NCBI RefSeq assembly: GCF_029051725.1
Contig: NZ_JAACFU010000023.1
Span: forward strand, 1 to 64,000
DNA: 64,000 bases
Origin: Bradyrhizobium sp. CSS354
GTDB lineage: Bacteria; Pseudomonadota; Alphaproteobacteria; Rhizobiales; Xanthobacteraceae
Direction of reading: 5' to 3'
Below, piece by piece: positions 52,255-61,331 of this stretch. The notes beneath the pieces were generated by a model, which saw nothing but the letters and a program-made list of their open reading frames with translations, did no database searches and had not been told where the DNA came from. A program made the translations under genes and the position numbers. Each line of letters starts with the position of its first letter. The stretch's first letter is position 1.

Positions 52255-52485
52255 CGTCCTTCTCCATATGCTCATTCGGGAGACTGGCCGATCGAACCGC
52301 ATGATGGCGTCGAGCGGGCCCCCAGTTTGAAGTACGAGCATCATGTAGGCCTGTCTTTCGCGAACGCCCGCCGCTGAGGATCACGCTTGCGTGCGGTTTT
52401 GAAATTGACCTGCACGGCCGCAGCTGTGCTATGCGAGCGATGGCGATCAACAGTTCGGGATCGTCCAGATAACAGGGACAATCTG

Positions 52486-53229
52486 TTGGAAATACTCACC
52501 TACGCGCTGCTGCTGCTCGGCGCACTCGCCGGGGGCTTCGTCTCGGGCCTTGCCGGATTCGGCACGGCGCTGATGGCACTCGGCATCTGGCTCTACGTGC
52601 TGCCGCCCTCGCTCGCGGTGCCCCTGGTGCTGATCTGCTCGGTGATCGCGCAGAGCTCGACGCTGCCGTCGATGTGGAAGAGTTTTGATCTCTCGCTGGT
52701 CTGGCCGTTCCTGATTGGAGGACTGATCGGCGTGCCCTTGGGCACCATGCTGGTCGCCTCTGCCGATCCAAAAGTGTTCAAGCTGAGCGTCGGCGTGCTG
52801 CTGCTGATCTTCTCGACCGCGCTGTACCTCAACAAGAAGCCGCTCGCCATCACGTTCGGCGGTCGCATCGCCGACGGCGCGATCGGCTTCGCTGGCGGCA
52901 TTCTTGGCGGTCTCGCCGGATTGTCGGGGCCGCTTCCGATCCTGTGGGCGAACATTCGCGGCTGGAACAAGCACGAGCGGCGCGGCATCTTCCAGCTCTT
53001 CAATTTCACCGTGCTCGCCACCGCTTTGGTGTTGCAGACGGCCTCGGGCCTCGTCGCGTTCAAGGTGGTCTGGCTCGCGGTGGTTGCCTTTCCGGGCACC
53101 TTGATCGGCGCATGGGCCGGCGCGCGCGTCTATCACGCGCTGAGTGACAAGCATTTTGGCGATGTCGTGCTCGGTCTCTTATTCCTGTCGGGCCTCGGCC
53201 TGGTCTGGAACAGTTTGGGCACGCACTAG
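52486..53229 (+). CDS. TSUP family (TauE/SafE) membrane permease
   Basis: A 247-residue membrane protein with about eight hydrophobic segments and the TSUP family repeat: GGFVSGLAGFGTALMALG in the first half and GFAGGILGGLAGLSGPLPILW in the second. TSUP proteins move sulfur-containing anions or other small organic anions. A TTG at 52486, with AGGGA at the right distance, gives the usual family length; there is no suitable ATG, and a longer TTG start at 52387 would add 33 non-hydrophobic residues. Substrate unknown. Confidence 0.85.
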   Translation: MEILTYALLLLGALAGGFVSGLAGFGTALMALGIWLYVLPPSLAVPLVLICSVIAQSSTLPSMWKSFDLSLVWPFLIGGLIGVPLGTMLVASADPKVFKLSVGVLLLIFSTALYLNKKPLAITFGGRIADGAIGFAGGILGGLAGLSGPLPILWANIRGWNKHERRGIFQLFNFTVLATALVLQTASGLVAFKVVWLAVVAFPGTLIGAWAGARVYHALSDKHFGDVVLGLLFLSGLGLVWNSLGTH

Positions 53230-53300
53230 CTCCGTCTTTTCTTCGCGGCGAGCGCCGTGCCGCCGGCAACGCCGACGCCAAGCACGTAGACAAGCGCTTG

Positions 53301-54707
53301 CTACGCGGGCGCGCGTGCAGGAGACGCCACGGGCTCGGGCACGGCCGGCTCGGGGGAGTCCTCGTGCCGGAGCGCCACCAAGCGCTTGCTGAATTCACGC
53401 CGTAGCAGCCACACGCTCAAGGCGGCCTGCAGCGTGGTCGTCGCGATCGACAGGTACCAGACATGCTCCATCCGGAAGCCCGGCCACGTCGAGAGCCAGA
53501 TGGACGGCAGGGAATAGGTGAGGACCCGCGTTGCCGAGGTCCACAACACCGGCTTGGTGTTGCCAAGCCCCTGAAACAGGCTTGAGCAGGTGAAGATCAG
53601 CCCCTGCGCCACCATGTTGAGCGAGACGATGCGCAGAAAGAGCGACGCAACCGCCATCGTCTCCTGATCCTTCGAGAAGCCGGTCAGCAACAGACCAGGC
53701 GCGAGTTGCGCCGGGATCAAGAAAACGATCATCACGGCGGTCGCGATGAGCGCCGCCTTGACAAAGGTCTCTCTCACGCGCGCTCCGTTGCCGGCGCCGA
53801 AGTTCTGGCCGGCGATCGGCCCTGCAGCAAGGGCGATGGCGAGCGCCGGCATCTGCATCAGGCCGAGCAGACGCGTCCCGATGCCAAATCCGGCCTGTGC
53901 CGCCGAGCCGAAAACGCTGAGCACGTAATAGCCCACGGCCATGATGATGAAGACCATCACGAACTCGCCGCCTGCGGGCAGGCCGACATTGAGGATCCTC
54001 TTCCACTGCCGAAGCTGCGGCCGCCATTGCGCGGGATCAAAGGCGACATAGCGTTCCAATTTCAGGAAATACACCAGCAGCATGAGCACACCGATGAAGA
54101 CGGCAATCGAGCTTGCGAGGCCCGCTCCGGCAACACCGAGCGCGTGCCCGGTGCCCCAACCCGAGATCAGGACCGGCGCCAGCGCGATATTGATGGCCAC
54201 TGCAAGCGCTTGAACCAGCATGCTTGGCCGCACGATGCCTGTCGCCCGCAACGCAGACGCCATGACCTGCGACGCAAACTGCAGCGCCAAAGCTGGCATG
54301 AACCAGAGCAGATAAATCGCGCCGGCTTCGACCGTGGCCTCATCGGCCGCGACCGCGCGCATATATGGACGCGACAATGCGAAGCCTGCGCCGAGGGTCA
54401 GGAGCCCGAACAGCACCGAGAGGACGACCGACTGGTTGAAGACGAGGTTGGCGTCGCCGCGATCCTTGCGCCCCACGGCGTGCGCCATCAGCGCCACCGT
54501 GCCGACGCCGAGCACCTGCATCAGCGCGTTGACGAGAAAGCCGGCATTGCCGGCCGCGGCGACGCCCGCGATTGCCGCATCGCCCAGTCCCGACACAAAA
54601 TACAGGTCGACCAGCTGGCAGATCATGATCGTGATCATGCCGACCACGATCGGTGGCGCCATGCTCAGGATGTGGCTCACGATGGAGCCGCGTGTCAGGT
54701 CCTTCAT
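53301..54707 (-). CDS. MATE family multidrug exporter
   Basis: A 468-residue MATE transporter with 12 transmembrane segments in two homologous halves (ICQLVDLYFVSGLGDAAIAG in the first, and FVMVFIIMAVGYYVLSVFG and GQNFGAGNGARVRETF in the second). MATE pumps exchange drugs for Na+ or H+. The start MKDLTRGSIV is chosen because GGAGG sits 9 bases before it; an ATG nine bases upstream would abut the same site. It follows an ABC exporter gene on the same strand by 57 bases. Confidence 0.9.
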   Translation of the reverse strand: MKDLTRGSIVSHILSMAPPIVVGMITIMICQLVDLYFVSGLGDAAIAGVAAAGNAGFLVNALMQVLGVGTVALMAHAVGRKDRGDANLVFNQSVVLSVLFGLLTLGAGFALSRPYMRAVAADEATVEAGAIYLLWFMPALALQFASQVMASALRATGIVRPSMLVQALAVAINIALAPVLISGWGTGHALGVAGAGLASSIAVFIGVLMLLVYFLKLERYVAFDPAQWRPQLRQWKRILNVGLPAGGEFVMVFIIMAVGYYVLSVFGSAAQAGFGIGTRLLGLMQMPALAIALAAGPIAGQNFGAGNGARVRETFVKAALIATAVMIVFLIPAQLAPGLLLTGFSKDQETMAVASLFLRIVSLNMVAQGLIFTCSSLFQGLGNTKPVLWTSATRVLTYSLPSIWLSTWPGFRMEHVWYLSIATTTLQAALSVWLLRREFSKRLVALRHEDSPEPAVPEPVASPARAPA

Positions 54708-54764
54708 GTCATCCATCCTCCGGCGGCGCGACGGCGGGACTTTCGTCCCGCCGCCGCGCGCCAC

Positions 54765-56564
54765 TCATTCCGCTGCTGCGATCTGTCCGAGTTCCACCAC
54801 CTGGCGCTCGAACAGGCCGCGATAGATGCCGCCGGGCTTGGCCGCGAGCTTGGAATGCGTGCCTTGCTCGACGATCTCGCCGTGGTCGAACACCAGGATG
54901 CGATCGAGGCTCCGTACCGTCGACAACCGGTGCGCGATCACGATCGAGGTTCGGCCTCTCATCAGCCGCTCCATCGCCTGCTGGATCAGCGCCTCGGATT
55001 CCGAATCGAGGCTCGAGGTCGCTTCGTCCAGGATCAGCACCGGCGCGTCCGCCAGGAAGGCGCGCGCCAGCGCCACGCGCTGCCGCTCGCCGCCGGAGAG
55101 CTTGACGCCGCGCTCGCCGACAAGCGTGCCGTAGCCCTTGGGCAGGCGCACGATGAAGTCGTGCGCGTTGGCCAGCCGTGCCGCCTGCTCGATCGCCTCC
55201 AGGCTGGCGCCGGGCCGGCCATAGGCGATGTTTTCGGCGAGCGAGCGGTGGAACAGGATCGGGTCCTGCTGCACGATCGCGATTTGGCTGCGCAGCGAAT
55301 GCTGCGTGGCCTTGGCGATGTCTTGCCCATCGATCAGAACGCGGCCGCCGGTGACGTCGTAGAGCCGCTGCACCAGCTTGACGAAAGTGGTCTTGCCGGA
55401 GCCGGAGCGGCCGACGAGACCGACGCGTTCGCCGGCGCGGATCATGACCGATAGCCCCTCGTAGAGCGGCGCGTGATGGCCGCCATAATGGAACGTGACG
55501 TCATCGAACACGAGCTCGCCACGCTCGATCGCGATCGGCCGCGCGTCCGTCGCATCCGCAATCCCGATCGGCTCGTCATGAATCGCCACCAGCTCCTCCA
55601 TGTCGTTGACCGAGCGCTGCAGGTTGTTGATGTGCATTCCGACGTCGCGCAAATAGGCATGGATCACGTAATAGCTCGTCAGCACATAGGTGACGTCGCC
55701 GGGCGAAGCCCGCCCCGACATCCACAGCAGCACGGCACCGCCGATCACGGAGGCGCGCAAGGCCAGCAGCACCGAGAGCTGCGCCAGATTGGTGTAGTTA
55801 TAGCGCAGCCACGTCCGCCGCACGCGCACGCGCCAGCGGTTGACGACCCGGGCAAGCCGCGCATCCTCGCGCGCCTCCGCGCCGAAGGACTTCACCACGG
55901 CGTTGCAGGTCAGCGCATCCGCCAGCGTGCCGCCGACCTTGGTGTCCCAGGCATTGGAGATTCGCGCGGCCGGCGCGATGTAGCGCGTCGCGAACAGCAC
56001 TGTCATCGTGACATAGACCAGCGCGCCAAGCGCGATCACCGCGCCAAGCGAGGCCCAGTGCAGGCCGAGCAGGATCATCGACCCGATCAGCACCAGCAGC
56101 GACGGCGCCAGCGCCATCAAGATGGTGTCGTTCAACAGGTCGAGCGCCCACATGCCGCGGGTGACCTTGCGCACCGTGGATCCCGCGAAGGAGTTGGCGT
56201 GCCAGTCGGTCGAGAACCGTTGCACGCGCATGAAGGCTTCCTGCGCGACCTCGGACATGATCTTCAGCGAGAACGGCACGATGGCCTGGAGGCCGGTCAG
56301 CCGCAGCACCATGGACGCCGCGCCCAGCGCCACGATACCGCCCAATGCCATCAGCGCCGCGTGACGCGCGGCGGTATCGGAAGGGCCGCGCGTCAGGGCG
56401 TCGACCAGATGTCCGGAGAATACCGGCATGAACAGGTCGGCGATGGTCGCACCCAACAAGCCGCCTGCCACGATCAGGGTACGCCCCGGCTGCTTCAGCC
56501 AGTGCCGGAACACGAAGGGCAGCACCACGCGTATCGCCGCGGGCCTTCTCGACAGAGCGGTCAT
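54765..56564 (-). CDS. ABC exporter, fused membrane and ATPase domains
   Basis: A 599-residue half-transporter with six membrane helices in the first ~320 residues and an ATPase domain after residue ~350. Walker A GRSGSGKT is at 385-392, the Q loop in VQQDPILFH, the signature LSGGERQR at 489-496 and Walker B ILDEATSSLD at 511-520. It is expected to function as a dimer, like MsbA or BmrA-type exporters; the substrate is not known. The ATG at 56564 (MTALSRRPAA) is used; a GTG 48 bases upstream is possible. It is probably cotranscribed with the MATE gene downstream. Confidence 0.92.
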   Translation of the reverse strand: MTALSRRPAAIRVVLPFVFRHWLKQPGRTLIVAGGLLGATIADLFMPVFSGHLVDALTRGPSDTAARHAALMALGGIVALGAASMVLRLTGLQAIVPFSLKIMSEVAQEAFMRVQRFSTDWHANSFAGSTVRKVTRGMWALDLLNDTILMALAPSLLVLIGSMILLGLHWASLGAVIALGALVYVTMTVLFATRYIAPAARISNAWDTKVGGTLADALTCNAVVKSFGAEAREDARLARVVNRWRVRVRRTWLRYNYTNLAQLSVLLALRASVIGGAVLLWMSGRASPGDVTYVLTSYYVIHAYLRDVGMHINNLQRSVNDMEELVAIHDEPIGIADATDARPIAIERGELVFDDVTFHYGGHHAPLYEGLSVMIRAGERVGLVGRSGSGKTTFVKLVQRLYDVTGGRVLIDGQDIAKATQHSLRSQIAIVQQDPILFHRSLAENIAYGRPGASLEAIEQAARLANAHDFIVRLPKGYGTLVGERGVKLSGGERQRVALARAFLADAPVLILDEATSSLDSESEALIQQAMERLMRGRTSIVIAHRLSTVRSLDRILVFDHGEIVEQGTHSKLAAKPGGIYRGLFERQVVELGQIAAAE

Positions 56565-57048
56565 GGCATCATCCGGCCGCTTATGACGCGGGCCGGCTCC
56601 ATTGATGGACACAGACCGGCCGCGAGGGCCGAGACGGCGTCACCTAAAGTTGGCTTTGATCTGGGAAGCGGAGCGATCGGGACTGAAAGCCCAATCGAAG
56701 CTGGCGGAAGAGGCCTCTAGGAGGCCGCGCACATATCGAGCCAGAGCATCATCGAGCGCGGGCGTGCGATCTGCGAATGCGACGAAATCATGCAAATCCT
56801 CCCGGTTCGATGGAATGAGGTGCGCTTTATAGATGTGTCATTGGTGATTTGCAACGGGGCTCGCGCGAGATCACGCACGAGTGTTGCAAATTAGTGCGCG
56901 TCGCCGCGCGCTCCTCCGTCATGCCCCGGCTTGACCGGGGCATCCAGTACGCCGCGGCTTCTATGGCAGGAGCGCGCTTTCCAACCAAGGCCTCTGGAAT
57001 ACTGGATCGCCCGCCTTCGCGGGCGATGACACCGGATGAGTGGCTGGC
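56565..57048. other. intergenic region between EmrB and the ABC exporter
   Basis: This 484-base stretch carries a composite palindromic repeat at its right end (56917-57030). The left part (56565-56916) shows short frames with no codon-bias or ribosome-site support. It probably has the promoter for the ABC-MATE pair. Confidence 0.5.
56917..57030. repeat. palindromic repeat upstream of the ABC exporter
   Basis: Same type as 17925-18027 and 36680-36779: left hairpin GCCCCGGCTTGACCGGGGC, central CCAGTACGCCGCGG and CTCTGGAATACTGGAT, and right hairpin GCCCGCCTTCGCGGGC, with GTCAT and ATGAC ends. It lies between two same-strand exporter genes. Confidence 0.85.
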
Positions 57049-58635
57049 CTAGTGCGCGTCCCCGCTGGCGCCGAACGGCGAGGCCGGCCTCTTCAACAGT
57101 GTGACGAGCAGGGTGAGGCCGAGATAGAACAGCGTCAGGATGAAGAAAGCATCGCCGAAGCTCATCACCACGGCCTGGCGATGCACGAGCTGGCTGAGCT
57201 GCTTCATCGCCATTAGGGTGGAATCGCCGAGCCCCTGGAACTTCTGCATGAACATGGTCAGGGTTTCGGTCGCGGTCGCGTTGCCCCAGGTCACGCGCTC
57301 CTGCAGGCGCGTGATATGCAAATCGGTGCGGTCGTTGAGCACGGTGTTGATGACGGCGAGACCGACGGCGCCGCCGAGATTGCGCATCAGGTTGAAGAGG
57401 CCCGAGGCGTTCTTCACCCGGTCGGGCGCGAGCGTGCCGAGCGCGATGTTGTTGGTCGGCACCATCGCGAACATCATGCCGATGCCGCGCAGGATCTGCG
57501 GAATCAACAGCTCGTAGAAATCGTAGTCGCGCGTGATCCAGGTCATCTGGTAGGAGCCGAGTGCGAACACGACAAGCCCGAACGCGATCATGTAGCGCAT
57601 GTCGTACTTGGCCATCAGACGGCCGACCACCGGCGCGACCAGGAACATGGTGATGCCCGAGACGAACATGGTCTCGCCGATCATCAGCGCGCTGTAGCCG
57701 CGCACTTCGGCGAGGTAGCGCGGATAGATGTAGGTCAGGCCGTAGAGGCCAATGCCGATGCAGAACTGAAGGACGCAGCCGATCGCGAAATTGCGGTTGG
57801 AAAAGGTGCGTAAATTGACGATCGGCTCGGCCGCCGTGAACACGCGCCAGAAGAAGGCGATCGCCGAGATGCCGCAGATCCAGGCGCAGATCGCGACCGA
57901 GGGGTCCTGCATCCATTCATATTGCGGGCCTTCCTCCAGCACGTATTCCAGCGTGCCCAGGAAGCCGGCCATGAACAGCAGTCCCCACCAGTCGAAACGA
58001 TCGAGCAATTCGAAATGCGGCTCGTCGAAATCGACCAGCGCCAGCACGCCGATGGTGATACCGATGCCGGGCACGATGTTGATGAAGAACAGCCAGTTCC
58101 AGGACATCAGGTCGGTGATGTAGCCGCCGACGGTCGGCCCGATGGTCGGGGCCAGCGTCGCGACGAGCCCGATGATGGGACCGACGATGTGGAATTTGGT
58201 GCGCGGGAAGACGGTGTAGGCCGAAGCGAACACGGTCGGGATCATGCCGGCGCCGAGAAAGCCCTGCAGCGCGCGCCAGAGGATCATCTCCTCGATGGTG
58301 GTGGCGAAGCCGCAGAGCAGGCTCGATGCGGTAAAGCCGGCCGCCGAGATCGCGAACAACAGCCGCGTGCCAAACGCGCGCGACAAAAATCCCGACAGCG
58401 GAATCGCGATCACTTCGGCGATCAGATAGGCGGTCTGGACCCAGGAGACCTCGCTGGAGCTCGCCGACAGGCCGGCCTGGATTTCACTCAGGGACGCCGA
58501 GACGATCTGGATGTCCAGGATCGACATGAACATCCCGAACACCATGATGATGAAAGCGAACAGCCGCTTCGGCGCGATGCGCTCCGAAGCGGGGTCCGCC
58601 ATCATGGCAGGTGAAGCGGTCGTGGCGTTCGCCAT
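57049..58635 (-). CDS. emrB: DHA2 family multidrug exporter, EmrB-like
   Basis: A 528-residue, 14-helix major facilitator. Motif A is at ETMFVSGITMFLVAPVVG-like and the antiporter segment at GLVATLAPTIGPTVGGY; the N-terminal helix contains IMVFGMFMSILDIQIVSAS, the D1 motif of EmrB/QacA proteins. It pairs with the EmrA adaptor 25 bases upstream and an outer-membrane TolC to export drugs across both membranes. No TolC gene is in the window. The divergent TetR regulator probably represses it through the operator before emrA. Confidence 0.92.
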   Translation of the reverse strand: MANATTASPAMMADPASERIAPKRLFAFIIMVFGMFMSILDIQIVSASLSEIQAGLSASSSEVSWVQTAYLIAEVIAIPLSGFLSRAFGTRLLFAISAAGFTASSLLCGFATTIEEMILWRALQGFLGAGMIPTVFASAYTVFPRTKFHIVGPIIGLVATLAPTIGPTVGGYITDLMSWNWLFFINIVPGIGITIGVLALVDFDEPHFELLDRFDWWGLLFMAGFLGTLEYVLEEGPQYEWMQDPSVAICAWICGISAIAFFWRVFTAAEPIVNLRTFSNRNFAIGCVLQFCIGIGLYGLTYIYPRYLAEVRGYSALMIGETMFVSGITMFLVAPVVGRLMAKYDMRYMIAFGLVVFALGSYQMTWITRDYDFYELLIPQILRGIGMMFAMVPTNNIALGTLAPDRVKNASGLFNLMRNLGGAVGLAVINTVLNDRTDLHITRLQERVTWGNATATETLTMFMQKFQGLGDSTLMAMKQLSQLVHRQAVVMSFGDAFFILTLFYLGLTLLVTLLKRPASPFGASGDAH

Positions 58636-58660
58636 GGTCTGACCTCGCGGCGCAGGTGCG

Positions 58661-59980
58661 CTACTGCGGATGGATCATGGTGGCGTCGTCGAGATCGACC
58701 TCGCTGTCGGCGTCGGCCGCGCCCTTGTTGGTATCGACGCTCGCGTAGACCGACATGCCGGCGCGGAGCAGGTTTTGCTTCGCGACCGACTTCGGCACGC
58801 GGATGCGGACCGGCACGCGCTGCACGATCTTGGTGAAGTTGCCCGTGGCGTTGTCGGGCGGCAGCAGCGTGAATACCGAGCCCGAGCCCGCCGCGATGCT
58901 GTCGACGACGCCGGAGAATTTGCGCATGCCGTAGGCGTCGACCTTGATCGTCACCGGCTGGCCGGGGCGGATGCGCTTGAGCTGGGTCTCCTTGAAATTG
59001 GCGTCGATATAGACGTTGTCGAGCGGTACGACGTTGCCGAGCCGCTGGCCCACCGCGACGAAGTCGCCGGCACTGACGAGGCGGTTCGAGAACGTGCCGT
59101 CGACCGGCGCGCGCACCGCGGTGAAAGCGAGATCGCGCTCGGCCTTGGCGAGCGTGGTTTTGAGCTCGGCGAGCTGCGCCTGCGCTTCGGCCTGCTGCGC
59201 TTTGGCGACGTCAACATTGCTGAGCGCGACATCGTAGGCGGCCTGCGCAGCCTTGACCGCGGCAGCGCCCTGGTCGCGTCCGGCTTCGGAGCTCTCGAAG
59301 GTGGCGCGCGAGGCAAAACCCTTGTTGCTCAGCGCCTGCTGGCGTTCATAATCGAGGTCGGCGCGCTTGAGGCCGGCTTCGGCGGAGACGAGCTGCGCCT
59401 TGGCCTGTGCGACCTGGCTGTCGAGCGCCGCGACCTGGCGGCCGATGCGATCGATGGTGGCCTGTTGGGTCGCGATCCTGGTCGCGGCGGCGTCGACCGC
59501 GATCTTGTAGTCGCCGTCGTCGATGCGGAAGACGATGTCGCCGGCGCGCACCGTCGTGTTGTCGCCGGCGAGGATCGAGGAGATGTGGCCGGCAACGCGC
59601 GCGCCCAGCATGGTGTTGTTGGCGCGGACATAGGCGTCGTCGGTCGCGACGTAGAAGCGGCCAACCAGCGTGTAATAGCCGGCATAGCTCGCGGCCGCGA
59701 GCGCCAGAAGCAGCCCTACTCCCATCATCACGAATTTGCGCTTGCCGGATTTCGGCGCGCCGGCGGCGGCGGGCGCGTCTGGGGCTGCGGCCGGCTTGTC
59801 GGTCACGGGCTTCTCCGGCGCCTCGCTGGGAAGGCGCTTGGCTTCCTCGACCACATGAGAGCGCAACTGCTCGGCGAGAGCTACAGACGTCTCGGTGGCA
59901 GCGTCGCCACCCGCGGGCGTCGGCGTCTCCACGGCGTCCTTGCGAAGGACCCGCGCAGCCTGGTCTCTCAATACGGCCAT
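58661..59980 (-). CDS. emrA: membrane fusion protein, EmrA-like
   Basis: A 439-residue HlyD-family adaptor. A cytoplasmic N-terminus of about 80 residues, rich in Ala, Pro and Lys, precedes one membrane helix (about 82-104), then the beta-lipoyl domain halves (GRFYVATDDAYVRAN ... VRAPVDGTFSNRLVSAGDFV) around a long coiled coil (about 160-280). The order EmrA-EmrB and the 25-base gap show an operon. The N-terminal tail is longer than in E. coli EmrA. Its promoter overlaps the TetR operator at 60056-60078. Confidence 0.93.
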   Translation of the reverse strand: MAVLRDQAARVLRKDAVETPTPAGGDAATETSVALAEQLRSHVVEEAKRLPSEAPEKPVTDKPAAAPDAPAAAGAPKSGKRKFVMMGVGLLLALAAASYAGYYTLVGRFYVATDDAYVRANNTMLGARVAGHISSILAGDNTTVRAGDIVFRIDDGDYKIAVDAAATRIATQQATIDRIGRQVAALDSQVAQAKAQLVSAEAGLKRADLDYERQQALSNKGFASRATFESSEAGRDQGAAAVKAAQAAYDVALSNVDVAKAQQAEAQAQLAELKTTLAKAERDLAFTAVRAPVDGTFSNRLVSAGDFVAVGQRLGNVVPLDNVYIDANFKETQLKRIRPGQPVTIKVDAYGMRKFSGVVDSIAAGSGSVFTLLPPDNATGNFTKIVQRVPVRIRVPKSVAKQNLLRAGMSVYASVDTNKGAADADSEVDLDDATMIHPQ

Positions 59981-60055
59981 GAAGGCCTCCCCAAAAAAAG
60001 CGCGATGAGGGACGGCCGCCGTGCGGCCGCTTTCCTCTCGCCTATCCCAAATATC

Positions 60056-60078
60056 ATTGACCGAACGGTTCGGTCAAT
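60056..60078. promoter_or_regulatory. TetR operator between emrA and its regulator
   Basis: Two 11-base arms, ATTGACCGAAC and GTTCGGTCAAT, are perfect reverse complements around a single G. TTGACC in each arm can serve as -35 for a promoter in either direction; on the minus strand GATATT or ATATTT lies at the right distance as -10 for emrA. The site lies 76 bases before the emrA ATG and 98 before the regulator ATG. Confidence 0.85.
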
Positions 60079-60175
60079 ATAGATAATATTCCGGGGCAGA
60101 GCCTACTGGCCCGAATCCTTTATTTCGGTTTCATGGCCCTGGACCGATGGAAAAACTTTCCGAGACCCTGAACCA

Positions 60176-60811
60176 ATGGTTGTAGCCGCTCGCGAACATC
60201 TGCACGTCATCCAAGAGGAGGACAGTTCCAAACGCCGCCAGATCCTGGACGGAGCCCGCAAGGTGTTCATGGATCTCGGGTTTGACGGTGCCAGCATGGG
60301 CGAGATCGCCCGCGCGGCGCAGGTCTCCAAGGGCACGCTCTACGTCTACTTCGCCGACAAATGCGCGCTGTTCGAAGCCATCCTCGAGCAGGAGGCGCTC
60401 CAGCACGGGCAGGTCGCGTTCAATTTCGATCCCGCGCGCGATGCCGAGACCACGCTGAAGGATTTCGGCCAGGCTTACATCCATCTGCTGTGCCGGCCCG
60501 GCGGCGGGTCCGCGATCCGGACCGTGATGGCTATCGCCGAGCGCATGCCCGACGTCGGCCGCCGCTATTATGCGCGGGTGCTGGACAAGACCATCAACCG
60601 CCTCTCCGACTATCTCAAAGCCCATGTCGCCTCCGGCGATCTCGCGATCGACGATTGCGATCTGGCGGCCTCGCAATTCATGGAACTGTGCAAGGCCTCG
60701 CTGTTCCTGCCCTTCGTCTTCCAGGCCGCCCCCGCGCCGTCGGAAGAGCGCATGAGCGAAGTCGTCGACAGCGCGACGCGAATGTTCCTGGCGGTGTATC
60801 GGGCGAAGTAA
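60176..60811 (+). CDS. TetR-family transcriptional repressor of emrAB
   Basis: A 211-residue TetR regulator. The helix-turn-helix occupies about residues 20-66, with the motif RRQILDGARKVF and GASMGEIARAAQVSKGTLYVYF. The rest is the ligand-binding domain, divergent as usual for the family. It is divergent from emrA, with the perfect palindrome in between, so it probably represses emrAB and itself until a drug binds. The ATG at 60176 gives the standard start. Confidence 0.92.
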   Translation: MVVAAREHLHVIQEEDSSKRRQILDGARKVFMDLGFDGASMGEIARAAQVSKGTLYVYFADKCALFEAILEQEALQHGQVAFNFDPARDAETTLKDFGQAYIHLLCRPGGGSAIRTVMAIAERMPDVGRRYYARVLDKTINRLSDYLKAHVASGDLAIDDCDLAASQFMELCKASLFLPFVFQAAPAPSEERMSEVVDSATRMFLAVYRAK

Positions 60812-60855
60812 CGGCACGCGTTGCAGGCCGTTCCGTCGGTCCTATATTGGGGCTC

Positions 60856-61197
60856 ATGTCCCGTGATCTCCGCCCGCCCGTCGATATCCTCCATTACGAG
60901 ATTGTCCAGGAACAGGCCTCCGCGCTCGGACGGATGGGCCGCACGCTCGAACAGGCGCTGGCGCGCTTGCGCGAGTTCGACGCCGCCCATGCCCTCCCTG
61001 AGGTGCCGGCCTCGATGCAGCCGGCCAGGCGCAAGCTGGTGATGGAAGCCGGCCACGCGCTCTGGATGTTCGTGGTGCAGCGTGAGGCGACCGGCCTGCG
61101 CGACAGCCGCCACATCATGCGGACCTACAATGTCCCGTCCGAGGTGCAGCTGTGCATGGGGCTGGTCCCGGCACCGTCGAAGTCGACCCGAAAGTGA
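60856..61197 (+). CDS. small helical protein of unknown function
   Basis: A 113-residue protein MSRDLRPPVDILHYEIVQ with a mostly helical middle (ASALGRMGRTLEQALARL) and a C-terminal part (MRTYNVPSEVQLCMG). It has no signal peptide or membrane segment. It lies 44 bases after the TetR gene on the same strand and may be cotranscribed with it. I do not recognise it; homologues appear common in Bradyrhizobium as hypothetical proteins (from memory, unverified). Confidence 0.7.
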   Translation: MSRDLRPPVDILHYEIVQEQASALGRMGRTLEQALARLREFDAAHALPEVPASMQPARRKLVMEAGHALWMFVVQREATGLRDSRHIMRTYNVPSEVQLCMGLVPAPSKSTRK

Positions 61198-61331
61198 TTT
61201 TCGACGGCGCCCGGCGCTAGAGCTCCTCGCGAGCGGGCACCCACGACCGAAAAACGCCATCCACGCCGAATGGCCGCTTGGGCACCGCTCCTGATGACGG
61301 CAATACGTCTCGATCGCCGAGGTAGCAACAG

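Noticed and set aside
56602..56832. Possible 76-codon gene between the ABC exporter and EmrB
   Set aside because: No ribosome binding site, odd composition, and no family resemblance.
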